Assembly: GCA_021442645.1 (NCBI GenBank)
Contig: JABUSR010000283.1
Location: 1-7,235, forward strand
DNA: 7,235 nucleotides
Direction: 5' to 3'
Source of the DNA: Ruminiclostridium sp.
Lineage (GTDB): Bacteria; Bacillota; Clostridia; Oscillospirales; Oscillospiraceae
In this document: one piece after another, positions 1-6,606 of the stretch
How the letters are laid out: each line of letters opens with the position of its first letter
How positions within the stretch are numbered: the stretch's first letter is position 1
The notes under the pieces: generated by a model
Seen by the model: only the letters and a program-made list of their open reading frames with translations
What the model was told of the DNA's origin: nothing
The model's database searches: none
Translations under genes and position numbers: made by a program

Positions 1-21
1 CATATCTTCTCCCGCCGCCTC

Positions 22-50
22 TTCCCTTTGGACCCGATGCCCTGTATAAT
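22..50 (+). promoter_or_regulatory. Probable promoter of the dihydrouridine synthase gene
   Basis: A perfect -10 hexamer TATAAT lies at 45-50. The best-placed -35 is only TTCCCT at 22-27 (17-base spacer), a weak match to TTGACA, so the upstream half is uncertain. Transcription would start near 57, giving a leader of about 20 bases before the ATG at 79. This argues against the in-frame ATGs at 28 and 37 as starts, because they lie upstream of the likely transcription start. The motif is nearly symmetric: the opposite strand reads TATTAT one base away. Confidence 0.5.
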
Positions 51-78
51 AGAGGCAGCAAACCTGCAGGAGGTTCCT

Positions 79-1044
79 ATGACCGTTTCCTTCGCCCCTC
101 TGGAGGGCATCACCGGCTGGGTGTTCCGCTCGGCCCACCACGATATGTTCCCCGGTTTGGATTCCTACTATACGCCCTTCTGGGCTCCCACGCCGGATAC
201 GCCTCTGGCCGGCCGTGGCCTGGCCGATGTCCTGCCGGAGCACAACGAGGGCGTCCCCCTGGTCCCCCAGCTTCTGACCAACCGGGCAGAGTCCTTTCTC
301 CCCGCCGCCCGGATGCTCCGGGACCTGGGCTACCGGGAGGTCAACCTGAATTTAGGCTGTCCCTCAGGCACTGTGGTGTCCAAGAAAAAGGGTTCCGGCT
401 TTCTGTCTCTCCCCCGCCAGCTGGAGGAGTTTTTCACCGAGGTTTTTTCTGCCGACCTGGACCTCCGCATCTCCGTCAAGACCCGGGTGGGCCTGACCTC
501 CCCGGAGGAGTGGCCGGCGCTGCTGGAGCTCTACAACCGATTCCCCATCTGCGAGCTCACCGTCCACCCCCGTATCCGGCAGGACTTCTACCGGGAGCCC
601 GTCCGCAGGGAGACCTTCGCCTATGCCGTGGAGCACACAAAGCTCCCCCTCTGCTATAACGGGGATCTGAACACCGTCCAAGACTGCAGGGAACTCTCTG
701 CCGCCTTCCCCACGGTGAACCACCTCATGCTCGGCCGAGGCCTTATTGCCAACCCCGCCCTGGCGCGGGAGCTGAGCGGCGGCCCCGCCCTGAACAAAAC
801 CGAGCTCCGAACCTTCCACGACCGCCTGCTGGCGGACTATCAGGCGACCCTGTCCGGGCCCCGCCCGGTCCTGGGCAAGATGAAAGAGCTCTGGTTCTAT
901 CTGTCCGCCTCCTTCCTGGGGGCGGAAAAGCCCCTGAAAGGCATCCGGAAAGCCAGGGACCTCACCGCCTACGCCGCTGCTGCTGACGCTGTCTTCCGGG
1001 ACTGTGAGCTGTGCCCCGGCAGCGGGACCTTCGGACGGATTTAA
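79..1044 (+). CDS. tRNA-dihydrouridine synthase family protein
   Basis: This 321-residue protein belongs to the Dus family, FMN-dependent enzymes that use NADPH to reduce specific uridines in tRNA loops to dihydrouridine in the cytoplasm. Motifs seen in order: N-terminal APLEGITGWVFR (residues 6-17, flavin-binding strand), NLGCPSGTVVSKKKGSGF (91-108) with the expected catalytic Cys94, VKTRVG (133-138), LTVHPR (160-165) with His163, YNGD (193-196), and LMLGRGLIANP (216-226, phosphate-binding glycines of the TIM barrel). The length is typical of the family. I chose the ATG at 79 because AGGAGG at 68-73 sits five bases upstream; a longer reading from 28 would start before the likely transcription start. 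The gene ends in TAA and overlaps by four bases the stop of the convergent acetyltransferase gene. It is not a clear DusA, DusB or DusC, so no symbol is given. Family assignment is firm; the uridine position modified is unknown. Confidence 0.93.
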   Translation: MTVSFAPLEGITGWVFRSAHHDMFPGLDSYYTPFWAPTPDTPLAGRGLADVLPEHNEGVPLVPQLLTNRAESFLPAARMLRDLGYREVNLNLGCPSGTVVSKKKGSGFLSLPRQLEEFFTEVFSADLDLRISVKTRVGLTSPEEWPALLELYNRFPICELTVHPRIRQDFYREPVRRETFAYAVEHTKLPLCYNGDLNTVQDCRELSAAFPTVNHLMLGRGLIANPALARELSGGPALNKTELRTFHDRLLADYQATLSGPRPVLGKMKELWFYLSASFLGAEKPLKGIRKARDLTAYAAAADAVFRDCELCPGSGTFGRI

Positions 1045-1844
1045 TACTCTGTCGGCAGATGGAAGGTCTCCCGGATGAGCCGCTTTTCCTCCGCCTGATC
1101 GGTAATTGTCACGGAGGTCTGCACCTGTCCGGCCAGCTCCTCCAGCAGGCATCCGCCACGGAGTGCCAGGATGCCGCCACCGTCCGTATAGTAAGAGACC
1201 CGGGGGATTTTATTCATGTTGGAGTCCGGGTGCTTCTCATAGTAAAACATGGGCGTGACGAAGTCCAGGTCAATCTGGGGCTCCTCCGTAAAGCCCAGGG
1301 AGGGCCGCCATTCCTCTCCCGGCCGTTTCTGCATCAGGAACCAGCCGTAAAAGGGGTCCTTATGGTAGACATACTCGCAGTACCCGTCGCTCTGGACCAC
1401 CTCCGCCTCCAGCCTCAACGGGCAGCGGGCGGTCTCCGTGGTGAAACCCACGTCGGTGGTATATGTCCCATCGGGCAGAGCGACGCCCAGCACCCGGTGG
1501 CGGCGGAACTGGATGTCCCCCTGGCTGGCGATGCGGGAGTTGTAGCTGGTCACATCAAACCCCAGGGAATAGAGCAGCCAGTTAAAGCTGGTGTTCAGCT
1601 CGGCGCACACCCCGCCCCGGCGGCGGTTCACGATTTTCTCAAAGAGGCCTTCGTGGTCCAGGGTCATGGGGATTCCCGCCAGGATATCCAGGTTCTCAAA
1701 GGGGACCGTCTCCTGGTGGGCCTTCTGCAGTTTGGCCAGCCCCGCCAGGTCCGTCGTGACCGGTCCCTCCACCCCGATGCGAGCCAGATAGGCATCAATC
1801 TGGGCTCGGGTCATTTTCGGCCCGTTGTAAGCATTGTAATCCAT
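1041..1844 (-). CDS. nat: Arylamine N-acetyltransferase
   Basis: This 267-residue protein matches the arylamine N-acetyltransferase family (Acetyltransf_2), cytoplasmic enzymes that move an acetyl group from acetyl-CoA to arylamines, arylhydrazines or arylhydroxylamines by a ping-pong mechanism. The Cys-His-Asp triad is complete: Cys80 in RRRGGVCAELN (74-84), His116 in FRRHRVLGV (113-121), and Asp131 in TTDVGF (129-134). The His-Asp spacing of 15 equals that of the Salmonella enzyme (His107, Asp122). The family motif HQETVPFENLDI is at 43-54. The start at 1844 is supported by GAGGAA six bases upstream (1851-1856 on the + strand); Met11 is a weaker alternative. A promoter is seen upstream. Its 3' end overlaps the dihydrouridine synthase gene tail to tail with no terminator between. 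The natural substrate cannot be read from sequence; in a gut bacterium, aromatic amine drugs and dietary amines are possible substrates, which is inference. Confidence 0.94.
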   Translation of the reverse strand: MDYNAYNGPKMTRAQIDAYLARIGVEGPVTTDLAGLAKLQKAHQETVPFENLDILAGIPMTLDHEGLFEKIVNRRRGGVCAELNTSFNWLLYSLGFDVTSYNSRIASQGDIQFRRHRVLGVALPDGTYTTDVGFTTETARCPLRLEAEVVQSDGYCEYVYHKDPFYGWFLMQKRPGEEWRPSLGFTEEPQIDLDFVTPMFYYEKHPDSNMNKIPRVSYYTDGGGILALRGGCLLEELAGQVQTSVTITDQAEEKRLIRETFHLPTEY

Positions 1845-1880
1845 AGTCTTTTCCTCGAAACATCAGGTTTTTCTGGTGGT

Positions 1881-1909
1881 ATCATACCAAGTCCGCCGAT
1901 TCTTTGCAA
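1881..1909 (-). promoter_or_regulatory. Promoter of the arylamine N-acetyltransferase gene, with overlapping palindrome
   Basis: Read on the - strand, TTGCAA (1904-1909) is followed after 17 bases by TATGAT (1881-1886), which is preceded by TGG and so forms an extended -10. The -10 has five of six consensus bases and the -35 has four. Transcription would start near 1874, about 30 bases before the ATG at 1844. A perfect palindrome, TGGTAT and ATACCA around a single C (1877-1889), covers the -10 and could bind a regulator. No regulator gene is visible here. Confidence 0.6.
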
Positions 1910-1953
1910 GGAAGAGATGGAATTTTTCGCCTTCTTTTCCGGTATTTCCCCCC

Positions 1954-1982
1954 TTGACAATCCCCCAAACATTTCTTATACT
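1954..1982 (+). promoter_or_regulatory. Strong vegetative promoter of the T-box/valS operon
   Basis: A perfect -35 TTGACA (1954-1959), an exact 17-base spacer, and a -10 TATACT (1977-1982, five of six) form a near-consensus housekeeping sigma promoter. Transcription should begin around 1989-1991, a few bases before the first T-box stem. The promoter therefore looks constitutively strong, leaving control to the leader. It faces away from the acetyltransferase promoter about 45 bases to its left. Confidence 0.85.
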
Positions 1983-1998
1983 ATTTTTAATTATGGAA

Positions 1999-2242
1999 AA
2001 GGCAAGGATGGGAAGGAGTACGCGAAGTGCTGGGGTCCAGAGAGGAGACGGTAGCTGAAAGTCTCTCCCCGCTGCGCGGAAGGTCGTCCCGGAGCTGCCT
2101 GTCGGAACTCTTTCAGTACGGCAGGCCGGTATCCCCCGTTACGGGAGCAACGAAGCGCGGGCCGCAGAACACGGCCCGAATTCAGGTGGTACCGCGGAAG
2201 TCATTTTCGCCCTGAGTCCCTTTGGGATTTGGGGTGTTTTTT
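1999..2242 (+). promoter_or_regulatory. T-box riboswitch, valine-specific (GUC specifier), controlling the valS operon
   Basis: This is a full tRNA-sensing T-box leader. Stem I closes with AGGCA (2000-2004) on TGCCT (2096-2100). A kink-turn-like element follows (GATG at 2007-2010, GGA at 2091-2093), then GGGA on TCCC (2010-2013 with 2087-2090). The specifier loop has AGTA (2017-2020) opposite GAAG (2079-2082), capped by CGCG on CGCG (2021-2024 with 2075-2078). The specifier after GAAG is GTC (2083-2085), a valine codon. The distal arm is GAGAC/GTCTC (2045-2049, 2061-2065) around a GGTAGCTGAAA loop. Stem II pairs 2101-2104 with 2119-2122; a IIA/B-like hairpin is CCCG-TTA-CGGG (2135-2145); stem III is a perfect 7-bp hairpin (2158-2164 with 2172-2178). 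The T-box sequence is AGGTGGTACCGCGG (2184-2197). Its TGGT bulge (2187-2190) would pair with an ACCA tRNA end, fitting discriminator A73 of tRNA(Val). The antiterminator pairs CAGG (2183-2186) with CCTG (2211-2214) and GCG (2194-2196) with CGC (2208-2210), around a 7-base bulge. Confidence 0.95.
2208..2242 (+). terminator. Regulated intrinsic terminator of the T-box leader
   Basis: Bases 2208-2220 pair with 2224-2236 around a TTT loop, giving a 13-bp stem with several G-U pairs, followed directly by six T residues (2237-2242). The 5' arm includes 2208-2214, the same bases needed for the antiterminator, so the two folds exclude each other. When tRNA(Val) is charged, transcription should end here. 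When it is uncharged, its ACCA end stabilises the antiterminator and RNA polymerase continues into the two downstream genes. Confidence 0.92.
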
Positions 2243-2270
2243 CTTTTTCACGACCAAAAAGGAGGCCCCT

Positions 2271-2798
2271 ATGAGCGATTCTCTGTACCCCTTTGTAAAT
2301 GAAACGACCTACGACCGCAGGGCTCTGGCCGCCATGAACGACCTGGCAGAAAAGAGCGTGCGCAAGAAGAAGTCCCGCATCACCCGGCTGCTGTGCTATG
2401 TTCTGGGTCTGTTCGGCCTGGTAGCCGGCGCCTTTCTCCACAACGCCGCGCCTACCATCAGCAGCCTCCTGCTGCTGTACGGCGTCATCCTCCTTCTGGT
2501 GGGCATGTCCTGGAAGTCCTTCCAGCTCCGCTCCTCTCAGCGGCAGCTTCAGCGGGCCATGCAGGTGTGCACCTACGAGTTTGACGACGATGAGTTTATC
2601 TGCACCACCCAGGCCGGTGAGCAGCGCTACCCCTACGACAGCATTTTCGCCGTGGTCAGCAACAAGGACTGGTATGTCCTGTTCTTTGACATGGGTCACG
2701 GCGTGATTATCGACCGGAAGGGCTTCACCGAGGGGGACGACCCCTCCTTCAAGGCCTTCATCGGCCAGCACACCCAGCTCCCCATCCAGGAATTTTAA
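2271..2798 (+). CDS. Small membrane protein with YcxB-like C-terminal domain
   Basis: This 175-residue protein has two predicted membrane helices (about 37-57 and 62-81). A basic stretch RKKKSR (31-36) precedes the first, which predicts both ends in the cytoplasm with a very short external loop. The C-terminal part (about 100-170) resembles the YcxB-like domain of Firmicutes: FDDDEFICTT (104-113), RYPYDSIFAVVSNKDWYVLFF (119-139, with the typical tyrosine and SI pattern) and VIIDRKGF (145-152). The biochemical role of that family is not established. The start is set by AGGAGG at 2260-2265, five bases upstream; longer readings would begin inside the T-box terminator. The gene is the first after the T-box and lies 36 bases upstream of valS in the same direction, so it should be co-transcribed and tRNA(Val)-regulated. 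A link to valine metabolism or translation is inferred from position only. Recognition of the domain is by pattern, not by search. Confidence 0.85.
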   Translation: MSDSLYPFVNETTYDRRALAAMNDLAEKSVRKKKSRITRLLCYVLGLFGLVAGAFLHNAAPTISSLLLLYGVILLLVGMSWKSFQLRSSQRQLQRAMQVCTYEFDDDEFICTTQAGEQRYPYDSIFAVVSNKDWYVLFFDMGHGVIIDRKGFTEGDDPSFKAFIGQHTQLPIQEF

Positions 2799-2834
2799 CG
2801 AGGCCCCTGCCTCAGCACCATAGGAGGAACACAA

Positions 2835-5474
2835 ATGAGAAAAGAATTACCCAAAGTCTACGACCCCCGCGAGGTAGAGGGACGCATCTACGCCCAGTGG
2901 GAGGAAAACAAGTGCTTCGCCGGCGTCCGTGACGCCAAGAAGAAGCCCTACACCATCGTCATGCCGCCCCCCAACGTCACCGGCCAGCTCCACATGGGCC
3001 ACGCCATGGACTGCACCCTGCAGGACATCCTGATCCGCTTCAAGCGGATGCAGGGCTACGCCGCCCTGTGGCTCCCCGGCACCGACCACGCCGGCATCGC
3101 CACCCAGATTAAGGTGGAAGAGGAGCTTCGCACCAAGGAAGGCCTCACCCGCTATGACCTGGGCCGTGACAAGTTCTTGGAGCGCGTCTGGGACTGGAAG
3201 AACACCTACGGCAACCGCATCGTCGCCCAGCAGAAGAAAATGGGTGCCTCCTGCGACTGGGACCGCGCCCGGTTCACCATGGATGAGGGCTGCTCCAAGG
3301 CCGTCCGGGAGACCTTCTGCGAGCTGTACGAAAAGGGCCTCATCTACAAGGGCTCCCGCATCATCAACTGGTGCCCCAACTGCGTCACCGCCCTGTCTGA
3401 CGCCGAGGTCGAATATGTCGACAAGCCCGGCAAGCTGTGGCACATCAAGTACCCCATCGTGGGTGAGGAAGGCCGCTATGTCATCGTGGCCACCACCCGT
3501 CCCGAGACCATGCTGGGCGACTCCGGCGTGGCCGTCCACCCCAACGACGAGCGTTATCAGGACATCATCGGCAAGAAGTGCCTCCTGCCCCTGATGGACC
3601 GCGAAATCCCCATCGTGGCCGACGAGTACGTAGAGATGGACTTCGGTACCGGCTGCGTGAAGATGACCCCCGCCCACGACCCCAACGACTTTGAGGTGGG
3701 CATCCGCCACAACCTGGAATCCATCCGCGTCCTGGACGACTACGGCAAGGTCAACGAGCTGGGCGGCAAGTACGAAGGCATGGACCGCTACGAGGCCCGC
3801 AAGGCCATCGTGGCCGACCTGGAGGCCCTGGGCCTCATGGAGAAGATCGAGGACCACCAGCACAACGTGGGCACCTGCTACCGCTGCCACAACGACGTGG
3901 AGCCCATCATCTCCGCCCAGTGGTTCGTAAAAATGAAGCCCCTGGCCGAGGAGGCCATCCGCGTGGTGGAAGAGGGCGAGACCAAGTTCGTCCCCGACCG
4001 CTTCTCCAAGACCTACCTGAACTGGATGGAAAACGTCCACGACTGGTGTATCTCCCGTCAGCTGTGGTGGGGCCACCAGATCCCCGTGTGGTACTGCGAC
4101 GACTGCGGCCACATGACCGTCTCCCGCACCGACGCCTGCCAGTGCGAGAAGTGCGGCTCCAAGAACATCACCCGGGACCCCGACGTTCTGGACACCTGGT
4201 TCTCCTCTGCCCTGTGGCCCTTCTCCACCCTGGGCTGGCCCGATGCAGACAGCGAGGACCTGGACTACTTCTACCCCACCGACGTCCTGGTCACCGGCTA
4301 CGACATCATCTTCTTCTGGGTGGCCCGCATGATCTTCTCCGGCTGTGAGCAGACCAAGAAGACCCCCTTCCATACCGTCTTCATCCACGGCCTGGTCCGG
4401 GACGATAAGGGCCGCAAGATGTCCAAGTCCCTGGGCAACGGCATCGACCCCCTGGAGATGGCCGAGCAGTACGGTGCTGACGCCCTGCGTTTCAACCTCA
4501 TCACCGGCAATAGCCCCGGCAACGACATGCGCTTCTACACCGAGCGGTGCGAGGCCATGCGCAACTTCGCCAACAAAATCTGGAACGCCTCCCGCTTCCT
4601 GATGATGAACCTGACCATCACCGAAAGCACCCTGCCCGAAAAGCTGGAGCTGGAAGACAAGTGGATCCTCTCCAAGCTGAACACCGTTATCGCAGAGGTC
4701 ACCGAGAACATGGACCACTACGAGCTGGGTGTGGCTGCCCAGAAGATCTACGACTTCATCTGGGACACCTATTGCGACTGGTACATCGAGATGACCAAGC
4801 CCCGCCTCCAGGGCGAGGATGAGGCCGCCAAGGTCCAGGCCCAGCAGGTCCTGTGCTATGTCCTCACCGACATCCTCAAGCTACTGCACCCCTTCATGCC
4901 CTTCCTCACCGAGGAGATCTGGCAGGCTCTGCCCCACGAGGCCGACTGCAAGGAGAAGTTCCTGATGCTCCAGCAGTGGCCGGAATTCCGGGCTGACCTG
5001 GCCTTCCCCCAGGAGGAGAAGGCTGTGGAGATGCTGATGGACGCCGTGAAGGCCGTCCGCGCCCGCCGTTCCGAGATGAACGTGCCCCCCTCCAAGAAGG
5101 CCCACCTGACCATCGCCACCGCCGAGGGCGAGATCTTTGCCGCCGGCATCCCCTTCCTCAAGCGCCTGGGCTACGCCAGCGATGTGTCCGTGGTGGCCCA
5201 GAAGGAGGAGAACAAAGGCGAGGTCACCGTGGTCACCTCCGCCGCCAAGATTTCCATGCCTCTGGCCGAGCTGGTGGACCTGGAGAAGGAGAAGGCCCGC
5301 ATCGCCAAGGAGCTGAAGAAGGCCCGCGGCAACCTGGAGCAGATTACTAAGAAGCTCTCCAACCCCGGCTTCCTGGCCAAGGCTCCCGAGAACGTAGTGG
5401 CCGTGGAGAAGGAGCGCGCAGAAAAGCTGTCCGCCCTGATTACCCAGCTGGAAGAGCAGGAGAGCAACATGTAA
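2835..5474 (+). CDS. valS: Valine--tRNA ligase (ValRS)
   Basis: This 879-residue class I synthetase joins valine to tRNA(Val) using ATP, in the cytoplasm. The length is close to that of the Bacillus enzyme. Domains seen: the ATP-binding HIGH motif HMGH (53-56) inside PPPNVTGQLHMGHA; the CP1 editing domain, which removes wrongly attached threonine, with TTRPETMLGD (220-229) and GTGCVKMTPAHDPNDF (271-286); cysteine pairs Cys348/Cys351 and a zinc-ribbon-like set Cys421/Cys424/Cys437/Cys440; the KMSKS loop (528-532); the anticodon-binding region with PFMPFLTEEIWQ; and a C-terminal coiled-coil tRNA-binding arm (about 808-879) rich in Lys and Glu. The start follows AGGAGG (2822-2827) at seven bases. 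A 5-bp hairpin (GAGGC/GCCTC, 2800-2813) lies in the gap after the membrane protein gene. No terminator or promoter is evident in that gap, so valS depends on the upstream promoter and T-box. The GUC specifier independently supports the identity. Confidence 0.99.
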   Translation: MRKELPKVYDPREVEGRIYAQWEENKCFAGVRDAKKKPYTIVMPPPNVTGQLHMGHAMDCTLQDILIRFKRMQGYAALWLPGTDHAGIATQIKVEEELRTKEGLTRYDLGRDKFLERVWDWKNTYGNRIVAQQKKMGASCDWDRARFTMDEGCSKAVRETFCELYEKGLIYKGSRIINWCPNCVTALSDAEVEYVDKPGKLWHIKYPIVGEEGRYVIVATTRPETMLGDSGVAVHPNDERYQDIIGKKCLLPLMDREIPIVADEYVEMDFGTGCVKMTPAHDPNDFEVGIRHNLESIRVLDDYGKVNELGGKYEGMDRYEARKAIVADLEALGLMEKIEDHQHNVGTCYRCHNDVEPIISAQWFVKMKPLAEEAIRVVEEGETKFVPDRFSKTYLNWMENVHDWCISRQLWWGHQIPVWYCDDCGHMTVSRTDACQCEKCGSKNITRDPDVLDTWFSSALWPFSTLGWPDADSEDLDYFYPTDVLVTGYDIIFFWVARMIFSGCEQTKKTPFHTVFIHGLVRDDKGRKMSKSLGNGIDPLEMAEQYGADALRFNLITGNSPGNDMRFYTERCEAMRNFANKIWNASRFLMMNLTITESTLPEKLELEDKWILSKLNTVIAEVTENMDHYELGVAAQKIYDFIWDTYCDWYIEMTKPRLQGEDEAAKVQAQQVLCYVLTDILKLLHPFMPFLTEEIWQALPHEADCKEKFLMLQQWPEFRADLAFPQEEKAVEMLMDAVKAVRARRSEMNVPPSKKAHLTIATAEGEIFAAGIPFLKRLGYASDVSVVAQKEENKGEVTVVTSAAKISMPLAELVDLEKEKARIAKELKKARGNLEQITKKLSNPGFLAKAPENVVAVEKERAEKLSALITQLEEQESNM

Positions 5475-5507
5475 TGCCTCTCCCGCCGATTCCTCTTTGA
5501 TAACATT

Positions 5508-5556
5508 CAGGCCCCTCCACCGGGTATAAACCCGACGGAGGGGCCTGTTCCATTTT
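5508..5556 (+). terminator. Intrinsic terminator of the valS operon
   Basis: An 11-bp perfect GC-rich stem pairs 5508-5518 with 5537-5547. Inside it, after a two-base mismatch on each side, a second 4-bp stem (CGGG/CCCG) closes a TATAAA loop. The stem is followed by TTCCATTTT, a T tract interrupted by CCA. It begins 34 bases after the valS stop. The structure is nearly symmetric, so it may also stop gluQ transcripts arriving from the right, although the T tract on that strand is poor. Confidence 0.82.
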
Positions 5557-5600
5557 GATAGCTTGTCCTCAGTCCCCTGCAGGGCAGCCTTCGGTCGTCC

Positions 5601-6554
5601 TCAGAGCGATGCCCAGTCGATTTCCTCCACCACCCGGTCGGCTCTGCCTACCCTCTCCCAGGAGAATTCTCCAATCAGCTCCCGGGGGGAAACAGCCTCG
5701 AATCGGTCGATCAGCCCGGCCGCCCGGGCCAGAAAGCCTGTGACCTTCTCCGGGGTCGTCACCCGGCGCAGGGCCCCCACGTCCAGGTCTCGGTCCCGCT
5801 TGGCCAGCCGGCGGCCCTCCCCACTGCACAGGAGGGGCAGGTGGCAGTAGGTCGGCACCGCATACCCCAGCCGTTCCATCAGCCAGATCTGTCGGGGTGT
5901 GGAGGACAGCAGATCCCAGCCCCGCACCACCCGGTTCACCCCCATGAGGCCGTCGTCCGCGGTGACCGCCAACTGGTAAGCGTAGACGCCGTCGGACCGG
6001 CGGAGGATGAAATCCCCGCAGTCTCGGCTGAGCACCTCTGACTGAGGGCCGAAATTCCCATCTGTAAAGGAGATTGTTTCCTCCGGCACAGCAATGCGCC
6101 AGGCGGGCCTCCGGCCTTGGGCCTCCAACGCAGCCCGTTCCGCCGGGGAAAGGCCCCGGCACCGGCCGGAATACACCCGGGCGCCGTCAGACCCGTGGGG
6201 CGCAGAGGCCGCCAGCAGCTCCTTCCGGCTGCAGTAGCAGGGATAGACCAGCCCCTCCCCCTCCAGGGCACGGAAGGCCTCGGCATAGAATTCCGTGCGG
6301 TAGCTCTGGCAGTATTCGTCCTGCCCCTCCTGCCAGCCCAAATCCCAGTCCAGGCCCAGCCAACGCAGATCCTCCGCCAGTTGGGGGGTGTACGCGGGCT
6401 TGCAGCGGTCGGGGTCCAGGTCCTCCATCCGCAGGAGCATCTCGCCCCCCAGGCTTCGGACGTCCAGCCACGCCAGCAGGGCCGCAAACAGGTTGCCCAG
6501 GTGCATCCGCCCGCTGGGGCTGGGTGCAAATCGGCCTCGAATGGGTTTGGTCAT
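5601..6554 (-). CDS. gluQ: Glutamyl-Q tRNA(Asp) synthetase (GluQRS)
   Basis: This 317-residue protein is a shortened glutamyl-tRNA synthetase without the anticodon-binding half. The family activates glutamate with ATP and attaches it to the queuosine at position 34 of tRNA(Asp), not to the 3' end. Evidence: the HIGH-type motif GRFAPSPSGRMHLGN (7-21) with HLGN at 18-21; RMEDLDPDR (42-50); the four zinc ligands Cys106, Cys108, Tyr128 and Cys132 in PCYC and YSGRC, spaced as in GluQRS; DFILRRSDGVYAYQLAV (181-197); and a degenerate KMSKS loop, RLAKRD (249-254). The start at 6554 is chosen because AGGAGG (6562-6567 on + strand) lies seven bases upstream; the open frame continues to 6938 but this would run back through the neighbour. 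It has its own promoter and converges on valS. Activity requires queuosine in the cell, which this window cannot show. Confusion with a full GluRS is ruled out by length and zinc pattern. Confidence 0.95.
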   Translation of the reverse strand: MTKPIRGRFAPSPSGRMHLGNLFAALLAWLDVRSLGGEMLLRMEDLDPDRCKPAYTPQLAEDLRWLGLDWDLGWQEGQDEYCQSYRTEFYAEAFRALEGEGLVYPCYCSRKELLAASAPHGSDGARVYSGRCRGLSPAERAALEAQGRRPAWRIAVPEETISFTDGNFGPQSEVLSRDCGDFILRRSDGVYAYQLAVTADDGLMGVNRVVRGWDLLSSTPRQIWLMERLGYAVPTYCHLPLLCSGEGRRLAKRDRDLDVGALRRVTTPEKVTGFLARAAGLIDRFEAVSPRELIGEFSWERVGRADRVVEEIDWASL

Positions 6555-6576
6555 GGGATCTCCTCCTTTTCTTTTC

Positions 6577-6606
6577 ATTGTATCACAACGGCAAAGCCCT
6601 TGCCAA
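6577..6606 (-). promoter_or_regulatory. Promoter of gluQ, overlapping the divergent promoter
   Basis: On the - strand, TTGGCA (6601-6606) is followed after 18 bases by TACAAT (6577-6582), each five of six to consensus, and TGA before the -10 makes it an extended -10. Transcription would start near 6570, leaving a leader of about 16 bases that begins close to the AGGAGG. Five bases of its -35 are shared with the -35 of the promoter on the other strand. Confidence 0.72.

Noticed and set aside
1011..2054. A 347-codon + strand frame covering the acetyltransferase gene and the T-box
   Set aside because: It is the shadow of the - strand acetyltransferase, whose triad and spacing are clear, and it runs into promoter and structured leader sequence.
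2800..2813. GAGGC/GCCTC hairpin between the membrane protein gene and valS as a terminator
   Set aside because: The stem is only 5 bp and is followed by no T tract. It may affect RNA stability but should not stop transcription.
2027..2834. Open frames inside the T-box leader and on the - strand across 2139-2834
   Set aside because: The leader's conserved RNA elements explain the sequence, and the - strand frame spans the T-box, the YcxB-like gene and its ribosome site without any family resemblance.
2847..4718. A 623-codon open frame on the - strand antisense to valS, and another of 262 codons (364-1152) antisense to the dihydrouridine synthase gene
   Set aside because: Both lie opposite genes with unmistakable family motifs. 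Their translations are low-complexity runs of Val, Gly, Ala, Leu and Asp with no recognisable domain, as expected when GC-rich codons ending in C or G are read in reverse. No ribosome site of note was seen.
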